This document shows positions 44,389 to 53,659 of a DNA stretch of 64,000 bases, in pieces. Where the stretch lies: NCBI RefSeq assembly GCF_003952485.1, contig NZ_CP034447.1, positions 6,958,501 through 7,022,500 on the forward strand. Direction: 5' to 3'. A program made the translations under genes and the position numbers. Under the pieces are notes generated by a model. It was given only the letters and a program-made list of their open reading frames with translations, did no database searches and was not told the DNA's origin. This stretch comes from Mesorhizobium sp. M1E.F.Ca.ET.045.02.1.1. GTDB taxonomy: Bacteria > Pseudomonadota > Alphaproteobacteria > Rhizobiales > Rhizobiaceae. Numbering within the stretch: position 1 is the stretch's first letter; each line of letters starts with the position of its first letter.

Positions 44389-45090
44389 ATGGCTCGCGCG
44401 CGTTCCGATTCTCCGCTTCTCTTTGAACTTGTCGAGAAGCCCGACTTCTCCATCGAGACGAAGGCGATGGCCGAGGGGATGTGGCCTGTCGCGGGCATGG
44501 ACGAGGCCGGCCGCGGGCCGCTCGCCGGTCCGGTCGTTGCAGCCGCAGTGGTGCTCGACCCGGCCAACATTCCCGATGGCCTCGACGATTCCAAGCGCCT
44601 CACCCACCTGCAACGCGAGGCGCTGTTCCTCAAGATTCTCGGCTCGGCGCTCAGCGTCTCGATGGCCTCGATCAGCGCCGAAGGCATCGACAACAGCAAC
44701 ATTTTGAAAGCCAGCCTGGAAGCGATGCGCCGCGCCGCGGCCGGCCTGTCGCTGCAGCCGAAGCTGGCCTTGGCCGATGGCCGCGACGTGCCGCCTGGGC
44801 TGCCCTGCGAAGGCCGGGCGCTGATCAAGGGCGACCAGCGCTCGCAGTCGATCGCCGCCGCCTCGATCGTCGCCAAGGTGATGCGCGACCGGATGATGTG
44901 CGGCTGCGGCGGTCATCACGAGCACTATGGCTTCGAAGTGCATATGGGCTATGCGACCGTTCGGCATCGGACCGCTATCGAAGTGCATGGCCCGGTGGCG
45001 CGGCTGCACCGGGCGTCGTTCGCACCGTTTCGACTGGGTGGGGTTGAGGTGGTGGAAGAGGAAGAAGAGAGCTTCGCAGGATTGGAGTGA
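44389..45090 (+). CDS. rnhB: Ribonuclease HII
   Basis: 233-residue enzyme that cuts RNA in RNA/DNA hybrids, including single ribonucleotides in DNA. Catalytic acids are in [20 protein letters not shown] (DE near residue 35), in ALADGRDVP and in the [20 protein letters not shown] block near residue 145 that follows the second Asp region. A C-terminal tail ends in a Glu-rich stretch ([12 protein letters not shown]). Start at ATG 44389; the frame is open upstream without similarity, and the ribosome site is poor. A palindromic repeat begins 20 bp after the stop. Confidence 0.95.
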   Translation: MARARSDSPLLFELVEKPDFSIETKAMAEGMWPVAGMDEAGRGPLAGPVVAAAVVLDPANIPDGLDDSKRLTHLQREALFLKILGSALSVSMASISAEGIDNSNILKASLEAMRRAAAGLSLQPKLALADGRDVPPGLPCEGRALIKGDQRSQSIAAASIVAKVMRDRMMCGCGGHHEHYGFEVHMGYATVRHRTAIEVHGPVARLHRASFAPFRLGGVEVVEEEEESFAGLE

Positions 45091-45110
45091 GGCGCCGCGG
45101 GAGTTGCGTA

Positions 45111-45275
45111 ATCTCCCCCCTTGAGGGGGAGATGGCCGGCAGGCAGAGGGGGTCGCCTCGCGAAGAGCGCCAACCTCTTTTTTCTTTCAATACGGCATTT
45201 GCACCAGTAGAGCGCTGCGTCAGCGGAGGCGACCCCCTCTGTCGCCTTCGGCGACATCTCCCCTCGAGGGGAGAT
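45111..45275. repeat. Palindromic repeat element between rnhB and the atp operon
   Basis: Left arm at 45111-45134 (ATCTCCCCCCTTGAGGGGGA then GATG) is identical to the left arm of the element inside glyS. The right arm at 45255-45275 (CATCTCCCCTCGAGGGGAGA then T) is its inverse. Tail blocks GGCCGGCAGGCAGAGGGGG (left) and GCGACCCCCTCTGTCGCC (right) are of two different types, so the unit is a mosaic. Intervening sequence is not conserved with the other copies. Confidence 0.9.
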
Positions 45276-45289
45276 TATCTCCGCCACAA

Positions 45290-45322
45290 AAAAAGCCGCC
45301 GGGTTGCCCAGGCGGCTTTTTG
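45290..45322 (-). terminator. Rho-independent terminator of the F0 ATP synthase operon
   Basis: AAAGCCGCC (45292-45300) and GGCGGCTTT (45311-45319) form a 9-bp GC-rich stem with the loop GGGTTGCCCA. On the minus strand the stem is followed by a T-run (the complement of AAAAAAAGC at 45287 onward). It lies 21 bp downstream of the atpF stop. A T-run on the plus side also exists, so it may act for both strands. Confidence 0.85.
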
Positions 45323-45342
45323 ATTCCGTAAAGCGAAACTCG

Positions 45343-45834
45343 TCAGTTCAGCTTGGCCTTCACGTCCTGCAGCGCGGACTTGAACAGATCGGCGCCGGCC
45401 TTGGCGTCGACCTTGGCGGCAAGCAGGGCGCGGGCGGCTTCGACCGCGATGTCGACGGCGCTGGCGCGCACCTCGCCGATCGCCTCGCGCTCGGCCTGGC
45501 TGATCTTCTGCTCGGCAAGTGCCGTGCGCCGGGCGACGTAGTCCTCGGTCTTCTTGTGCGCCTCGGAAGCGAGCAGCTCGGCCTCGCGCTTGGCGGCGGC
45601 GACGATGTCGGCGGCCTCCTTCTCGGCTTCCTTGCGCTTCTGCTGGTACTGGCCAAGCAGTTGCTGGGCCTCCTCGCGCAGGCGGCGGGCTTCCTCGAGC
45701 TCGCTGCTGATCTTGGCCGCGCGGGCGTCGAGCGATTTGGCGAGCATGCCCGGCACCTTCAGATAGATGACGGCGCCGAGGAAGATGATCAGGGCGATTG
45801 TTGCCCAGAGCGTAGCGAGTGATGTGGCGTCCAT
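45343..45834 (-). CDS. atpF: ATP synthase F0 subunit b
   Basis: 163-residue stator subunit. One N-terminal membrane helix (ATLWATIALIIFLGAVIYL) is followed by a long coiled-coil rich in Ala, Glu and Arg (about residues 35-155), typical of subunit b linking F0 to F1. It is the last gene of the atpI-B-E-F'-F operon, 10 bp after the b' gene, and ends at a terminator. The F1 genes are not here, in keeping with the split F0/F1 operons of Alphaproteobacteria. Confidence 0.95.
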   Translation of the reverse strand: MDATSLATLWATIALIIFLGAVIYLKVPGMLAKSLDARAAKISSELEEARRLREEAQQLLGQYQQKRKEAEKEAADIVAAAKREAELLASEAHKKTEDYVARRTALAEQKISQAEREAIGEVRASAVDIAVEAARALLAAKVDAKAGADLFKSALQDVKAKLN

Positions 45835-45844
45835 GATGCCCTCC

Positions 45845-46426
45845 TCACCGGGCTGCGGATTTGACCGCGGCCGCGATCTCGGCCTTGTCGGTCTTGCCGC
45901 CGACGAGCGCCTCGACGATGGCCGACGTGGTGTCCTCGGCGATCGTGCCGACTTCCTTCATCGCCTTGGCCTTGATCGAGGCGATGCTCGCCTCGGCCTC
46001 GCCGAGCTTCTTCTCGAGTTCGGCCTCGAGCTTCTTGCGCGTGCTTTCGGCTTCGCTCTTGGCGGCGTCGCTCGCCTGCTGGCCGATCTTGTTGGCGTTG
46101 GCCTTGGCTTCCGCCAGTTCCTGCTCATAGGCGGCAACCGCCGCATCGGCCTCACCCTTCAGCCTTGCGGCGTGGTCGAGATCCTGGGTGATGCGATCGT
46201 TGCGGACGTCGATGATGGCGCCGACGCGCGGCATCACAACCCGCTTCAGGAACAGATAGAAGAGCCCGAAGGTGATGACGAGCCACAGGATCTGCGACGG
46301 GAAGGTCTCGGCATTGAACGGCGGGAACGTGCCATGCTCCTCGGCAGGCACGGCGGTGCCCGCATGCGTATCGCCTTCGGCCGCAGCCGGCGCGGACTCT
46401 TGCGCAAAGGCAGATGTCACGAACAT
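45845..46426 (-). CDS. atpF2: ATP synthase F0 subunit b'
   Basis: 193-residue second b-type subunit. The N-terminus MFVTSAFAQESAPAAAEG is Ala-rich and leads to a membrane helix (ILWLVITFGLFYLFLKRVVM, near residue 46) and a long coiled-coil to the C-terminus. Alphaproteobacteria and photosynthetic bacteria carry paired b and b' genes (also called atpG or atpX). Situated between atpE and atpF in the same minus-strand operon, with a 62-bp gap after atpE. Confidence 0.93.
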   Translation of the reverse strand: MFVTSAFAQESAPAAAEGDTHAGTAVPAEEHGTFPPFNAETFPSQILWLVITFGLFYLFLKRVVMPRVGAIIDVRNDRITQDLDHAARLKGEADAAVAAYEQELAEAKANANKIGQQASDAAKSEAESTRKKLEAELEKKLGEAEASIASIKAKAMKEVGTIAEDTTSAIVEALVGGKTDKAEIAAAVKSAAR

Positions 46427-46488
46427 CTCATTCCCCTGTCCATACGGCGGGGCCGCACCATGCGGCCCCTTTCGTCAGCGCGTGCTTC

Positions 46489-46713
46489 TTACTTGAAGAC
46501 CAGCAGCAGCGCGATGAGGAGCGAGAAGATGCCCAGAGCTTCGGTCACGGCGAAGCCGAAGATCAGGCGGCCGAACTGGCCGTCAGCAGCCGACGGGTTG
46601 CGGAGCGCACCCGAGAGATAGCTGCCGAAGATGTTGCCGAGGCCGATGCCCGCGCCACCCATGCCGATGCAGGCGATACCAGCGCCGATAGCAGCTGCTG
46701 CAGTTGCGTCCAT
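46489..46713 (-). CDS. atpE: ATP synthase F0 subunit c
   Basis: 74-residue rotor subunit made of two membrane helices joined by the polar loop [11 protein letters not shown]. The proton-binding carboxylate is Glu58 in [13 protein letters not shown], as is usual outside the Asp61 type of E. coli. The Gly-rich first helix ([20 protein letters not shown]) allows ring packing. It is preceded by GGAG six to seven bases ahead of the ATG. Forms the c-ring driven by proton flow through subunit a. Confidence 0.97.
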   Translation of the reverse strand: MDATAAAAIGAGIACIGMGGAGIGLGNIFGSYLSGALRNPSAADGQFGRLIFGFAVTEALGIFSLLIALLLVFK

Positions 46714-46792
46714 TTCAAAACTCCTGTGGTTTTCGTAATCGTTGCGGTTGGTACGTTGGGTATGCTGGCGCCGGGGCGCCGGTGAAGATCGA

Positions 46793-47551
46793 TCAGTGGC
46801 TCGGGTGCAGAGCGTCGTTCAGGTACATGCAGGTCAGCACCGCGAAGACGTAGGCCTGCAGGAAGGCGACCAGCAATTCCAAGGCCGTCAGGGCGACGGC
46901 CATGGCGAGCGGCAAAATCGAGCCGGCGACGCCGACGGCACCCAGCGCGCTGAGGCTGACGACGAAGCCCGAAAACACCTTCAGCGTGATGTGGCCGGCC
47001 AGCATATTGGCGAAAAGACGAACCGAGAGGCTGACAGGGCGCGAGACGAAGGAAATGACTTCGATCGCCACCACCAGCGGCATGAGGTAGCCGGGCACGC
47101 CATGCGGCACGAACAGCTTGAGGAAGCCGAAGCCGTGCTTGGCGAAGCCGTAGACGACGACGGTGCCGATGACCAGCGCGGCCAGCGTGAAGGTGACGAT
47201 GATGTGGCTGGTGACGGTGAAGAAATAGGGGAACAGGCCGATCAGGTTGGCGACCAGCACGAACATGAACAGCGAGAACACCAGCGGGAAGAACTGCATT
47301 CCCTGCTTGCCCGCCGCGTCGCGCAGCATGTTGCCGACGAACTCGTAGGCCATCTCGGACACCGACTGCAGGCGGCCCGGAATGAGGGCGCGGCTGGCGG
47401 TGCTCATGTAGAGGAAGGCGGACGCAACGATGACCGTCACGACCATGAACAGGGCGGAATTGGTGAAGGAGACGTCGTAGCCGCCGATATGAAGCGGGAT
47501 GATCGGATGGATCTGGAACTGGTGGATCGGATCGACCTTGTCAGCAGCCAC
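46793..47551 (-). CDS. atpB: ATP synthase F0 subunit a
   Basis: 252-residue membrane subunit that forms the proton half-channels beside the c-ring. The functional Arg lies in [17 protein letters not shown] (near residue 180), and the following helices end in [20 protein letters not shown], also family-typical. About five to six transmembrane helices. It follows atpI by 66 bp and precedes atpE by 79 bp in the operon. No adjacent F1 genes. Confidence 0.97.
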   Translation of the reverse strand: MAADKVDPIHQFQIHPIIPLHIGGYDVSFTNSALFMVVTVIVASAFLYMSTASRALIPGRLQSVSEMAYEFVGNMLRDAAGKQGMQFFPLVFSLFMFVLVANLIGLFPYFFTVTSHIIVTFTLAALVIGTVVVYGFAKHGFGFLKLFVPHGVPGYLMPLVVAIEVISFVSRPVSLSVRLFANMLAGHITLKVFSGFVVSLSALGAVGVAGSILPLAMAVALTALELLVAFLQAYVFAVLTCMYLNDALHPSH

Positions 47552-47617
47552 TTTTTATCCCCGTCAAAGCCGCAACCGGCTTCTTAAGTTCGTTTTAGCG
47601 CCTTGCGGCGCCTCATC

Positions 47618-48010
47618 TCATTCCTTCGGCTCGGGCGGTTTGCCGCCTTGACCGAATTCCGGTGCAAGTCCCGCCGAACGCAGGACATTGAGTATACCGG
47701 CGCCAAAGCCCAGCAAGAGGCCGACGATCAGACCCCAAGGCGCCGTTCCCGCCAGGCGGTCGATGATCCAGCCCAAGCCGACACCAACCACCACTCCGGC
47801 GATGAACTCGCTGGACAGTTTCAGTGCCTGACCGTAACCGGTCGCAGCTTTCGCTTCGTCTTTCCCCTCGAGCCGGTCCGTGCGCCTTGATGCAAGAGAT
47901 GCTTCAAGCTCGCGCCGGCGGCGCTCAAGTTCGTCGTCGCGGATGGCGGCTTCACGCTGTTTGCCGCGGCCGGTTTCTCCGGTTCCGTCTGGCCTGTCTT
48001 TGTTGGCCAT
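47618..48010 (-). CDS. atpI: ATP synthase assembly protein I (AtpI/AtpZ-like)
   Basis: 130 residues. The N-terminal 60 are charged and disordered (KDRPDGTGETGRGKQREAAI, then DDELERRRREL). Two membrane helices follow (SEFIAGVVVGVGLGWIIDRL and PWGLIVGLLLGFGAGILNVL), a layout typical of alphaproteobacterial AtpI. It heads the F0 operon; AGGGGGG precedes the ATG. The 265 bp upstream to the SleB-type gene stop contain no gene; they include short GC-rich inverted repeats such as GCGCGGCAAGCCGCGC and should hold the operon promoter, not resolved by eye. Confidence 0.9.
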   Translation of the reverse strand: MANKDRPDGTGETGRGKQREAAIRDDELERRRRELEASLASRRTDRLEGKDEAKAATGYGQALKLSSEFIAGVVVGVGLGWIIDRLAGTAPWGLIVGLLLGFGAGILNVLRSAGLAPEFGQGGKPPEPKE

Positions 48011-48275
48011 CGCAACCCCCCTGCCCGGGCAGACTGTCACCGTCCGTCCGCTTCTAAAGTCGCCGGCAACATAGTTAGAGGGTCGGCGCCCGTCAAGCCA
48101 CGGGTCGAACTTCGGAGCGGTGTATTTTTCTGTTTAAAGTCAAATACTTACTCAGGTGCGACATCGTGCCCGTCACGCCCGTGCGAGGACTCGGCGCGAA
48201 TCCGCGCGGCAAGCCGCGCCGATCGGTGCGCGCGGCGAGCCGCGGAGAACGCCGCCGGAGGCTCGCCCGAACGGC

Positions 48276-49550
48276 TCAGCTCCAGCCGCCGCCATAGGTG
48301 CGATAGAAGATGTGCAGGCCGATCCTGGTCATGCGCTGCATGGCGCGCGCCCAGCCGGGGTGGACGTAGTTGGCATAGTAGTGCGTGGAGGATCCGACCT
48401 CGGGGATGAAGATCTTGCCGGCGGTCACCGCCATGGCGACATCCTGGGCGGTCTTGTAGGCGACCGGGTCGTTGATACGCTTCTTCCTGCCGTCGCAGGC
48501 GAAGGAGAACTGGCAGCGGTTGAACCAGTTGTCGTTCTGGTAGACGACGCCGCAGATCGTCTTCGGATAGGCCGGGTTGCGGACGCGGTTGAGGATCACC
48601 TGCGCAACCGCGGCCTGACCACGCACCGGCTCGCTGCGCGCCTCGAAATAGATGCCCTTGGCGAGGCATTCCTGTTCCGGCTTGGAGAAGACGGCCGCCG
48701 GCAGCGGGTTCTGCATCCACGCGTGGTCGCCTTTGCCCATCGGCGGGATGAAGCGGCCATCGTTGGGATCGTCCTGCAGCAGCGCCTCGAAAGGTGACGC
48801 CTTGGCGTAGTCCGGCGCTGACTGGGCATAGGCGGTGGCGAGGATATCCGGCTTGTCGTTGTTCACGAGCGCGACGAGAGCCGCCGGCAGTCCGGGATCG
48901 GGCTTCTTGTCTTCGCGGATATGGAAGGCTTGGGCGATCTGGACTTCCTTGCCCTTGATGCCAGGCTTGGCGAAGGTGAGCTTCAGGCCGCTGTCCATCG
49001 CGGGGCGAAGCAGCGACGAGGTGCGCTCGAAGATCGAGCCGGCGCTGAAATTCTTCGGCGGCGCCACCGGTGACACCTGGACGAGGCGGCCCTTCTTGTC
49101 GGCGCGCACGACGCGGTCCTCATCGGGCGTTGCGCCGGCGGCATTGCCCTTGCCGCGGAACGCAACGGCCCCCACACCGGGCAGTTTCACGCCAGAGCCA
49201 GAGATCGAGCCCGTAGCGGCGGAATCGATGAATGGCATCTCGGCGGCATGCACCGAGCCGGCGACGGACTTTTCGACATAAGCGTTCCAGCGGGCGTGAG
49301 GCGACTCCAGCCCGGAGACGAGGCTCGCCATGTCCTGGTAAGCGACGACGGACGGAAAGCCGATCCAAAAGCCGAGCCCCAGAACCAAAGGAGGAAGGAA
49401 GGAAGGTCTATTCGCAACGGCGGCGGCGACGAGCCGCTTTAAAACGCGTCGATGCACGGAACTCTCCAGAAACGCTACTGACCCCGGAGAGCCAAAATGA
49501 AGCATTAACCTTGATGGTCGGTTAACGGCATCGATCGTGTTTTTTTTCAT
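48276..49550 (-). CDS. Cell wall hydrolase, SleB family
   Basis: 424-residue envelope enzyme. After a basic N-terminus there is a hydrophobic anchor (FLPPLVLGLGFWIGFPSVVA, near residue 52). The C-terminal 130 residues form the Hydrolase_2/SleB domain, with ECLAKGIYFEARSEPVRGQA (the Glu of YFEAR is the likely catalytic residue), VILNRVRNPAYPKTICGVVY and the Cys-containing CQFSFACDG. Such enzymes cleave peptidoglycan glycan strands. The middle region is unusual and probably a flexible linker. An alternative start, ATG 49505, is closer to the anchor but has a short ribosome spacing. Confidence 0.88.
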   Translation of the reverse strand: MKKNTIDAVNRPSRLMLHFGSPGSVAFLESSVHRRVLKRLVAAAVANRPSFLPPLVLGLGFWIGFPSVVAYQDMASLVSGLESPHARWNAYVEKSVAGSVHAAEMPFIDSAATGSISGSGVKLPGVGAVAFRGKGNAAGATPDEDRVVRADKKGRLVQVSPVAPPKNFSAGSIFERTSSLLRPAMDSGLKLTFAKPGIKGKEVQIAQAFHIREDKKPDPGLPAALVALVNNDKPDILATAYAQSAPDYAKASPFEALLQDDPNDGRFIPPMGKGDHAWMQNPLPAAVFSKPEQECLAKGIYFEARSEPVRGQAAVAQVILNRVRNPAYPKTICGVVYQNDNWFNRCQFSFACDGRKKRINDPVAYKTAQDVAMAVTAGKIFIPEVGSSTHYYANYVHPGWARAMQRMTRIGLHIFYRTYGGGWS

Positions 49551-49611
49551 GTTGACGGCAAGCCGGCTTCCCGCTCCCGCGGAAAGCCGGCCAGGAATCA
49601 GGCTGGGTGAA

Positions 49612-50889
49612 TCAGGCTGGGCGCAGGAATATCGGCCAGGCGATCGCCGCGCAGATCGCGGCCGCCAGCCACACGCCCGGCCATGCGAACAGGAGCAAGA
49701 GCCAAGGGATGGCGATCGGCACCAGGCAGAAGCCGATGAAGACAAGGGTGTTGGCGAGGCTGAGCGCGGTGCCGACATGGCCGGCGCCGGCAAGCGTTGC
49801 CAGTTCGGTGTAGGCGACGCCGTGCCAGGCCGAAACCGAGATGCCAGCCACGACCACCATGACAGGCAGGAACAACATCAGTGCCGGCTGCCTGGCCGCC
49901 GCGATCACCAGCAGCCAGAGGAGAATGAAGGCCAGTGCGCTGAGCGCGCTGGAGATTTTCAGGAAGGGACGGCGGTTACCGCGACGGTCGGTATAGCGGC
50001 CGCTCCAGACGCGCATCACCATGGCGCCTGTCTGCACGACGGCAAGGCTTGCGCTGGTCACCCACGTGCCCATGCCGGCGAAGTCGTGCAGGAAGACCGA
50101 AGCAAAAGTGAGCACCGCCACCTGCGGGAAGCAGAGCAGGCCGATGGCCGTCGAGATGCGCCAGACCTCGATGTTGCGCAGCGGCGCCGGGCCGTTCGTC
50201 GCGGCGGCAGCGTGAGCGCCGGCTTGCGCCGGCGGCTCATGCAACCAGCGCCAGGCAAAGAAAGTCGAGAGCGCGGAGATGGCCGCAAGCAGGCCAAAGA
50301 CCTCGGCAAACCCCAAGGCCAAGGCAAGCGAAGGCAGGACAAGCGCGCCGAGCCCGCCGCCGAGCGGCACCGCCGTCTGCCTGATGCTCATGGCGAAGCC
50401 ACGCTCGCCTTCGCCGAACCAGCCCATGATGGCACGGCCGCTGGAGCCGTTGACGCTGCCGCCGAGCAGGCCGGCAACGAGCAGGCTCGCCGAAAGCAGC
50501 GTGACGCCTGGAACGGCTGTTTTCGTCGGCACGACGAGCATGGCCATGATGAAGAGCCATGCCGCCGTGGCGCCGAGCCCGGTCAAGAGCACGCGGCGGT
50601 CGCCCCAGCGATCGGTGAGCACGCCCCAGGGCAATTCGCTGAGCGCCACGCCGAGGCCGAGCAGACCGAGCGCCAGGCCGAGCGAGGCATTGTCGAGGTG
50701 ATAGCCCTGGCGCATCACCACGGCGGTTGCCGGGATGCCGGAGAATGTTGCGGAGAAGCCGGCGTTGGCGGCGACGCCGATGCCCAGCACCTTCCAGCGA
50801 TGGTTGGGTCCGAAGGTCCGGCCGGCCGAGGCGGAGGCGATACTTCGCTCAGACGGCTCGCAATCGCTGCGGGTGACGATGGCTGACAT
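49612..50889 (-). CDS. Major facilitator superfamily transporter
   Basis: 425-residue polytopic protein with about 12 hydrophobic segments. The MFS signature between helices 2 and 3 reads GVLTDRWGDRRVLLTG (near residue 87), and the equivalent in the second half is VWSGRYTDRRGNRRPFL (near 293). The central loop around residue 210 is hydrophilic. It is divergent from a LysR gene, with 116 bp between the starts, a common regulator-target layout, so the LysR probably controls it. Substrate unknown. Confidence 0.9.
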   Translation of the reverse strand: MSAIVTRSDCEPSERSIASASAGRTFGPNHRWKVLGIGVAANAGFSATFSGIPATAVVMRQGYHLDNASLGLALGLLGLGVALSELPWGVLTDRWGDRRVLLTGLGATAAWLFIMAMLVVPTKTAVPGVTLLSASLLVAGLLGGSVNGSSGRAIMGWFGEGERGFAMSIRQTAVPLGGGLGALVLPSLALALGFAEVFGLLAAISALSTFFAWRWLHEPPAQAGAHAAAATNGPAPLRNIEVWRISTAIGLLCFPQVAVLTFASVFLHDFAGMGTWVTSASLAVVQTGAMVMRVWSGRYTDRRGNRRPFLKISSALSALAFILLWLLVIAAARQPALMLFLPVMVVVAGISVSAWHGVAYTELATLAGAGHVGTALSLANTLVFIGFCLVPIAIPWLLLLFAWPGVWLAAAICAAIAWPIFLRPA

Positions 50890-51005
50890 GATTCCAATCC
50901 CTTGACGACCGGCTGACGGCCTTGACCGGATGGATGTAGCGCCATAACTTCATTCGAAAAATCAGGAAGTTTTTGATCAACAATCCTGAAAACAAGGATG
51001 ATCTT

Positions 51006-51926
51006 ATGCGACGCGTCACCTTCGACCTCGACGTCCTCAGGACTTTCGTCACCGGCATGGAACTGGGCAATTTCGCCAAGGCGGCCGAGCGGCTTGGCCG
51101 CTCGACCTCAGCCGTCAGCGCGCAACTGAAGAAGCTGGAGGAGCAGGCGGCGACGCCGATCTTCCGCAAGGCGGGCCGCGGCCTGGCGCTGACCGAGGCC
51201 GGCGAGACGATGCTCGGCTATGCGCGGCGCCTGATCGAGCTCAATGACGAAGCGGCTTCCGCCATCCGCGACGTCGAGCTGGAGGGCTGGGTGCGGCTTG
51301 GCCTGCAGGAGGATTTCGGCGAGGCTGTGCTGCCCGAAGTGCTCGGCCGCTTCGCTCGCGCCCATCCCAAGGTGCGGATCGAAGCGCGAATCGGACGCAG
51401 CCATGAGCTCGCCGAACGTGTCCTGTCCGGCAGCCTCGACATCGCGCTCGCCTGGCACGACGGCACGACGCTGCCCTACAGCCGGCATGTCGCCGACGTG
51501 CAGGCGCGCTGGATCGGTTCGGCGAAACCGGTGGATGCAGGCTCCCGCGACGGCGAGGCGCTGCCGCTGGTGGTGTTCGAGGCACCCTGCCTGCTGCGCA
51601 CCGTGGCGACGGAGACGCTCGACCGCGCCGGCCTCGCCTGGCGCATGGCATTCTCCAGCCCAAGCCTTGGCGGCATCTGGGCGGCGGTGGCGGCTGGATT
51701 GGGCCTGACGATCCGCACCGATATCGGCCTGCCCGCCAACGTCAGGGCGCTCGCGCCCGGCGTGCTCGGGCTGCCGGCACTGCCGAAGATGGCGCTGCAT
51801 CTGCATCAGAAGGACGCCGAGCTCGATCCGGTGGCGGCGCGGCTGGCGGAGATTCTGCTGCAGTCGGCGATCGAGGCGCTGCCTGAGGGGGCTGAGGTGA
51901 AGGACAGCCTGCTGAAGGTCGCTTAG
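51006..51926 (+). CDS. LysR family transcriptional regulator
   Basis: 306-residue regulator. The N-terminal winged helix-turn-helix is clear: FDLDVLRTFVTGMELGNFAK then AAERLGRSTSAVSAQLKKLE (residues 5-45). The remaining 220 residues are the periplasmic-binding-like effector domain, with RLGLQEDFGEAVLPEVLGRF near 99. It lies divergent to the MFS gene and probably responds to that transporter's substrate. AAGGA is seven bases ahead of ATG 51006. Confidence 0.92.
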   Translation: MRRVTFDLDVLRTFVTGMELGNFAKAAERLGRSTSAVSAQLKKLEEQAATPIFRKAGRGLALTEAGETMLGYARRLIELNDEAASAIRDVELEGWVRLGLQEDFGEAVLPEVLGRFARAHPKVRIEARIGRSHELAERVLSGSLDIALAWHDGTTLPYSRHVADVQARWIGSAKPVDAGSRDGEALPLVVFEAPCLLRTVATETLDRAGLAWRMAFSSPSLGGIWAAVAAGLGLTIRTDIGLPANVRALAPGVLGLPALPKMALHLHQKDAELDPVAARLAEILLQSAIEALPEGAEVKDSLLKVA

Positions 51927-52012
51927 CGTTTCGACAATCGGCGTCGCCATGGCATTCGAAGGCCCGGCGACCTAAAAGCTAGAGGCGAGAATCCTTCCCG
52001 TCGAGTTCCTTC

Positions 52013-52172
52013 ACACCCCCCTCTGTCCTGCCGGACATCTCCCCCGCAAGGGGGGAGATTGGATTTCGCTTATGCTTTCGCCAATCTCCAACGTTGCAGG
52101 ACGAGCGCCGTCAGCAGAGCTGCTGATCTCCCCCCTTGCGGGGAGATGTCCGGCAGGACAGAAGGGGGTGCT
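52013..52172. repeat. Palindromic repeat element between LysR and der
   Basis: The arms at 52036-52059 (CATCTCCCCCGCAAGGGGGG then AGAT) and 52126-52148 (ATCTCCCCCCTTGCGGGGAG then ATG) are inverted copies. Outer tails CTCTGTCCTGCCGGA and TCCGGCAGGACAG are also inverted, followed by CACCCCC against GGGGGTG. It fills most of the 296-bp gap. Same family as the elements at 28138 (glyS), 45111 and 61308, but here both tails are of the GGCAGGACAG type. Confidence 0.88.
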
Positions 52173-52222
52173 GTCCCGCCAGCGGCCCGAAGATCTTAGT
52201 ACCCCGCGATGGAGAATAAACC

Positions 52223-53653
52223 TCAGCGCTTCTTCGCCCGGCCGGCGAAAGGATTTTCCGAGGTGCGCAGCGCCATCCGGATCGGCACGCCGGGCATGTC
52301 GAAGGCCTCGCGCAGGCTGTTCGACAGATAGCGGACATAGGATTGCGGCATCACGTCCGGGCGCGAGCAGGAGACGACGAAGCCCGGCGGGCGGGTCTTG
52401 GCCTGGGTGACGTATTTGATCTTCAGCCGGCGGCCGGCGACGGCGGGCGGCGGATGATGGGCGAGGATGCCTTCCAGCCAGCGGTTCAGCTTGCCGGTGG
52501 AGACGCGGCTGTTCCAGACCTTGTGCGTCTTGATGACGGCTTCCATCAGCCGGTCGAGGCCGCGCCCGGTTTCGGCCGAGACGGTCACCGCCTGGATGCC
52601 GCGCACCTGGGGAAGAAGCCGCTCGGTCTTCTCGCGCAGCTCGGCCAGAAGCTCCTGCGGGTTGTCGATCAGGTCCCATTTGTTGAAGGCGATCACCGGC
52701 GCGCGGCCCTCGCGGATGATGAGGTCCGCGATCTGCAGATCCTGCTTCTCAAAGGGGATGGTGGCGTCGAGCATGATGATGACGATCTCGGCGAAGCGGA
52801 TGGCGCGCAGGCCGTCCTGCACCGAAAGCTTCTCGAGTTTTTCCTGGACCTTCGACTTGCGCCGCATGCCGGCCGTGTCGAACAGTTTTATCCGGCGGCC
52901 GCGCCAGTCCCAGTCGACCGAGATGGAATCGCGGGTGATGCCGGCTTCCGGGCCGGTCAGCAGCCGCTCCTCGCCGATCAGCGCATTGATCAGCGTCGAC
53001 TTGCCGGCATTGGGGCGACCGACGACGGCGATGCGCAGCGGCTTGGTGTCGTCATAGGTGGGCTCGGCATCGGGATCGGCGATATCCTCGCCGATCAGCA
53101 CCTCGCTCACGGCGATCTCGTCACCCGCTTGTTCCTCGTCCTCGCCGAAGGCGCGTTCCTCGCCCAGCGCCGCGATCACCGCGTCGCGCAGGTCGGGCAT
53201 GCCCTGGCCATGCTCGGCCGAGACGGGGATCGGCTCGCCGAGGCCAAGCTCCCAGGCTTCCAGCATGCCGGCTTGCGCACCACGCGCCTCGGCCTTGTTG
53301 GCGACCAGCACGACCGGCTTGCCGGATTTGCGGACCACCTCGGCGAAGGTCCGGTCGTCGGGCATCAGGCCGGATTTGGCGTCGACGGTGAAGAAGATCA
53401 GGTCGGCTTCGCGGATCGCGATCTCGGTCTGCTGGCGCATGCGGCCGGGCAGCGTCGAGGCCGCCGCATCCTCGAAGCCGGCGGTGTCGATGACGTCGAA
53501 GTGAAGATCGTAAAGCTTGGCGGGATGCACACGACGGTCACGCGTCACCCCCGGCGTGTCGTCGACAAGCGCCAGCTTCTTTCCCACCAGCCGATTGAAA
53601 AGAGTCGATTTGCCGACGTTAGGCCGGCCGATGATGGCGACTTTGAAGCCCAT
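52223..53653 (-). CDS. der: Ribosome biogenesis GTPase Der (EngA)
   Basis: 476-residue double-GTPase needed for 50S ribosome assembly. G1 motifs are GRPNVGKST (residue 8) and GRPNAGKST (near 212); G3 is in [10 protein letters not shown] and [18 protein letters not shown] and NKWD give the two G4 motifs. The C-terminal KH-like domain starts near residue 395 and ends basic ([12 protein letters not shown]). It is 6 bp after a YfgM-like TPR gene on the same strand, an order also seen around der in Proteobacteria. Confidence 0.97.
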   Translation of the reverse strand: MGFKVAIIGRPNVGKSTLFNRLVGKKLALVDDTPGVTRDRRVHPAKLYDLHFDVIDTAGFEDAAASTLPGRMRQQTEIAIREADLIFFTVDAKSGLMPDDRTFAEVVRKSGKPVVLVANKAEARGAQAGMLEAWELGLGEPIPVSAEHGQGMPDLRDAVIAALGEERAFGEDEEQAGDEIAVSEVLIGEDIADPDAEPTYDDTKPLRIAVVGRPNAGKSTLINALIGEERLLTGPEAGITRDSISVDWDWRGRRIKLFDTAGMRRKSKVQEKLEKLSVQDGLRAIRFAEIVIIMLDATIPFEKQDLQIADLIIREGRAPVIAFNKWDLIDNPQELLAELREKTERLLPQVRGIQAVTVSAETGRGLDRLMEAVIKTHKVWNSRVSTGKLNRWLEGILAHHPPPAVAGRRLKIKYVTQAKTRPPGFVVSCSRPDVMPQSYVRYLSNSLREAFDMPGVPIRMALRTSENPFAGRAKKR

Positions 53654-53659
53654 CCGAGG

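Noticed and set aside
42927..44876. A 649-codon open frame on the minus strand
   Set aside because: It lies antisense to the radical SAM gene and rnhB, both with clear catalytic motifs. Long antisense frames are expected in GC-rich DNA, and its translation is Arg/His-rich without family motifs.
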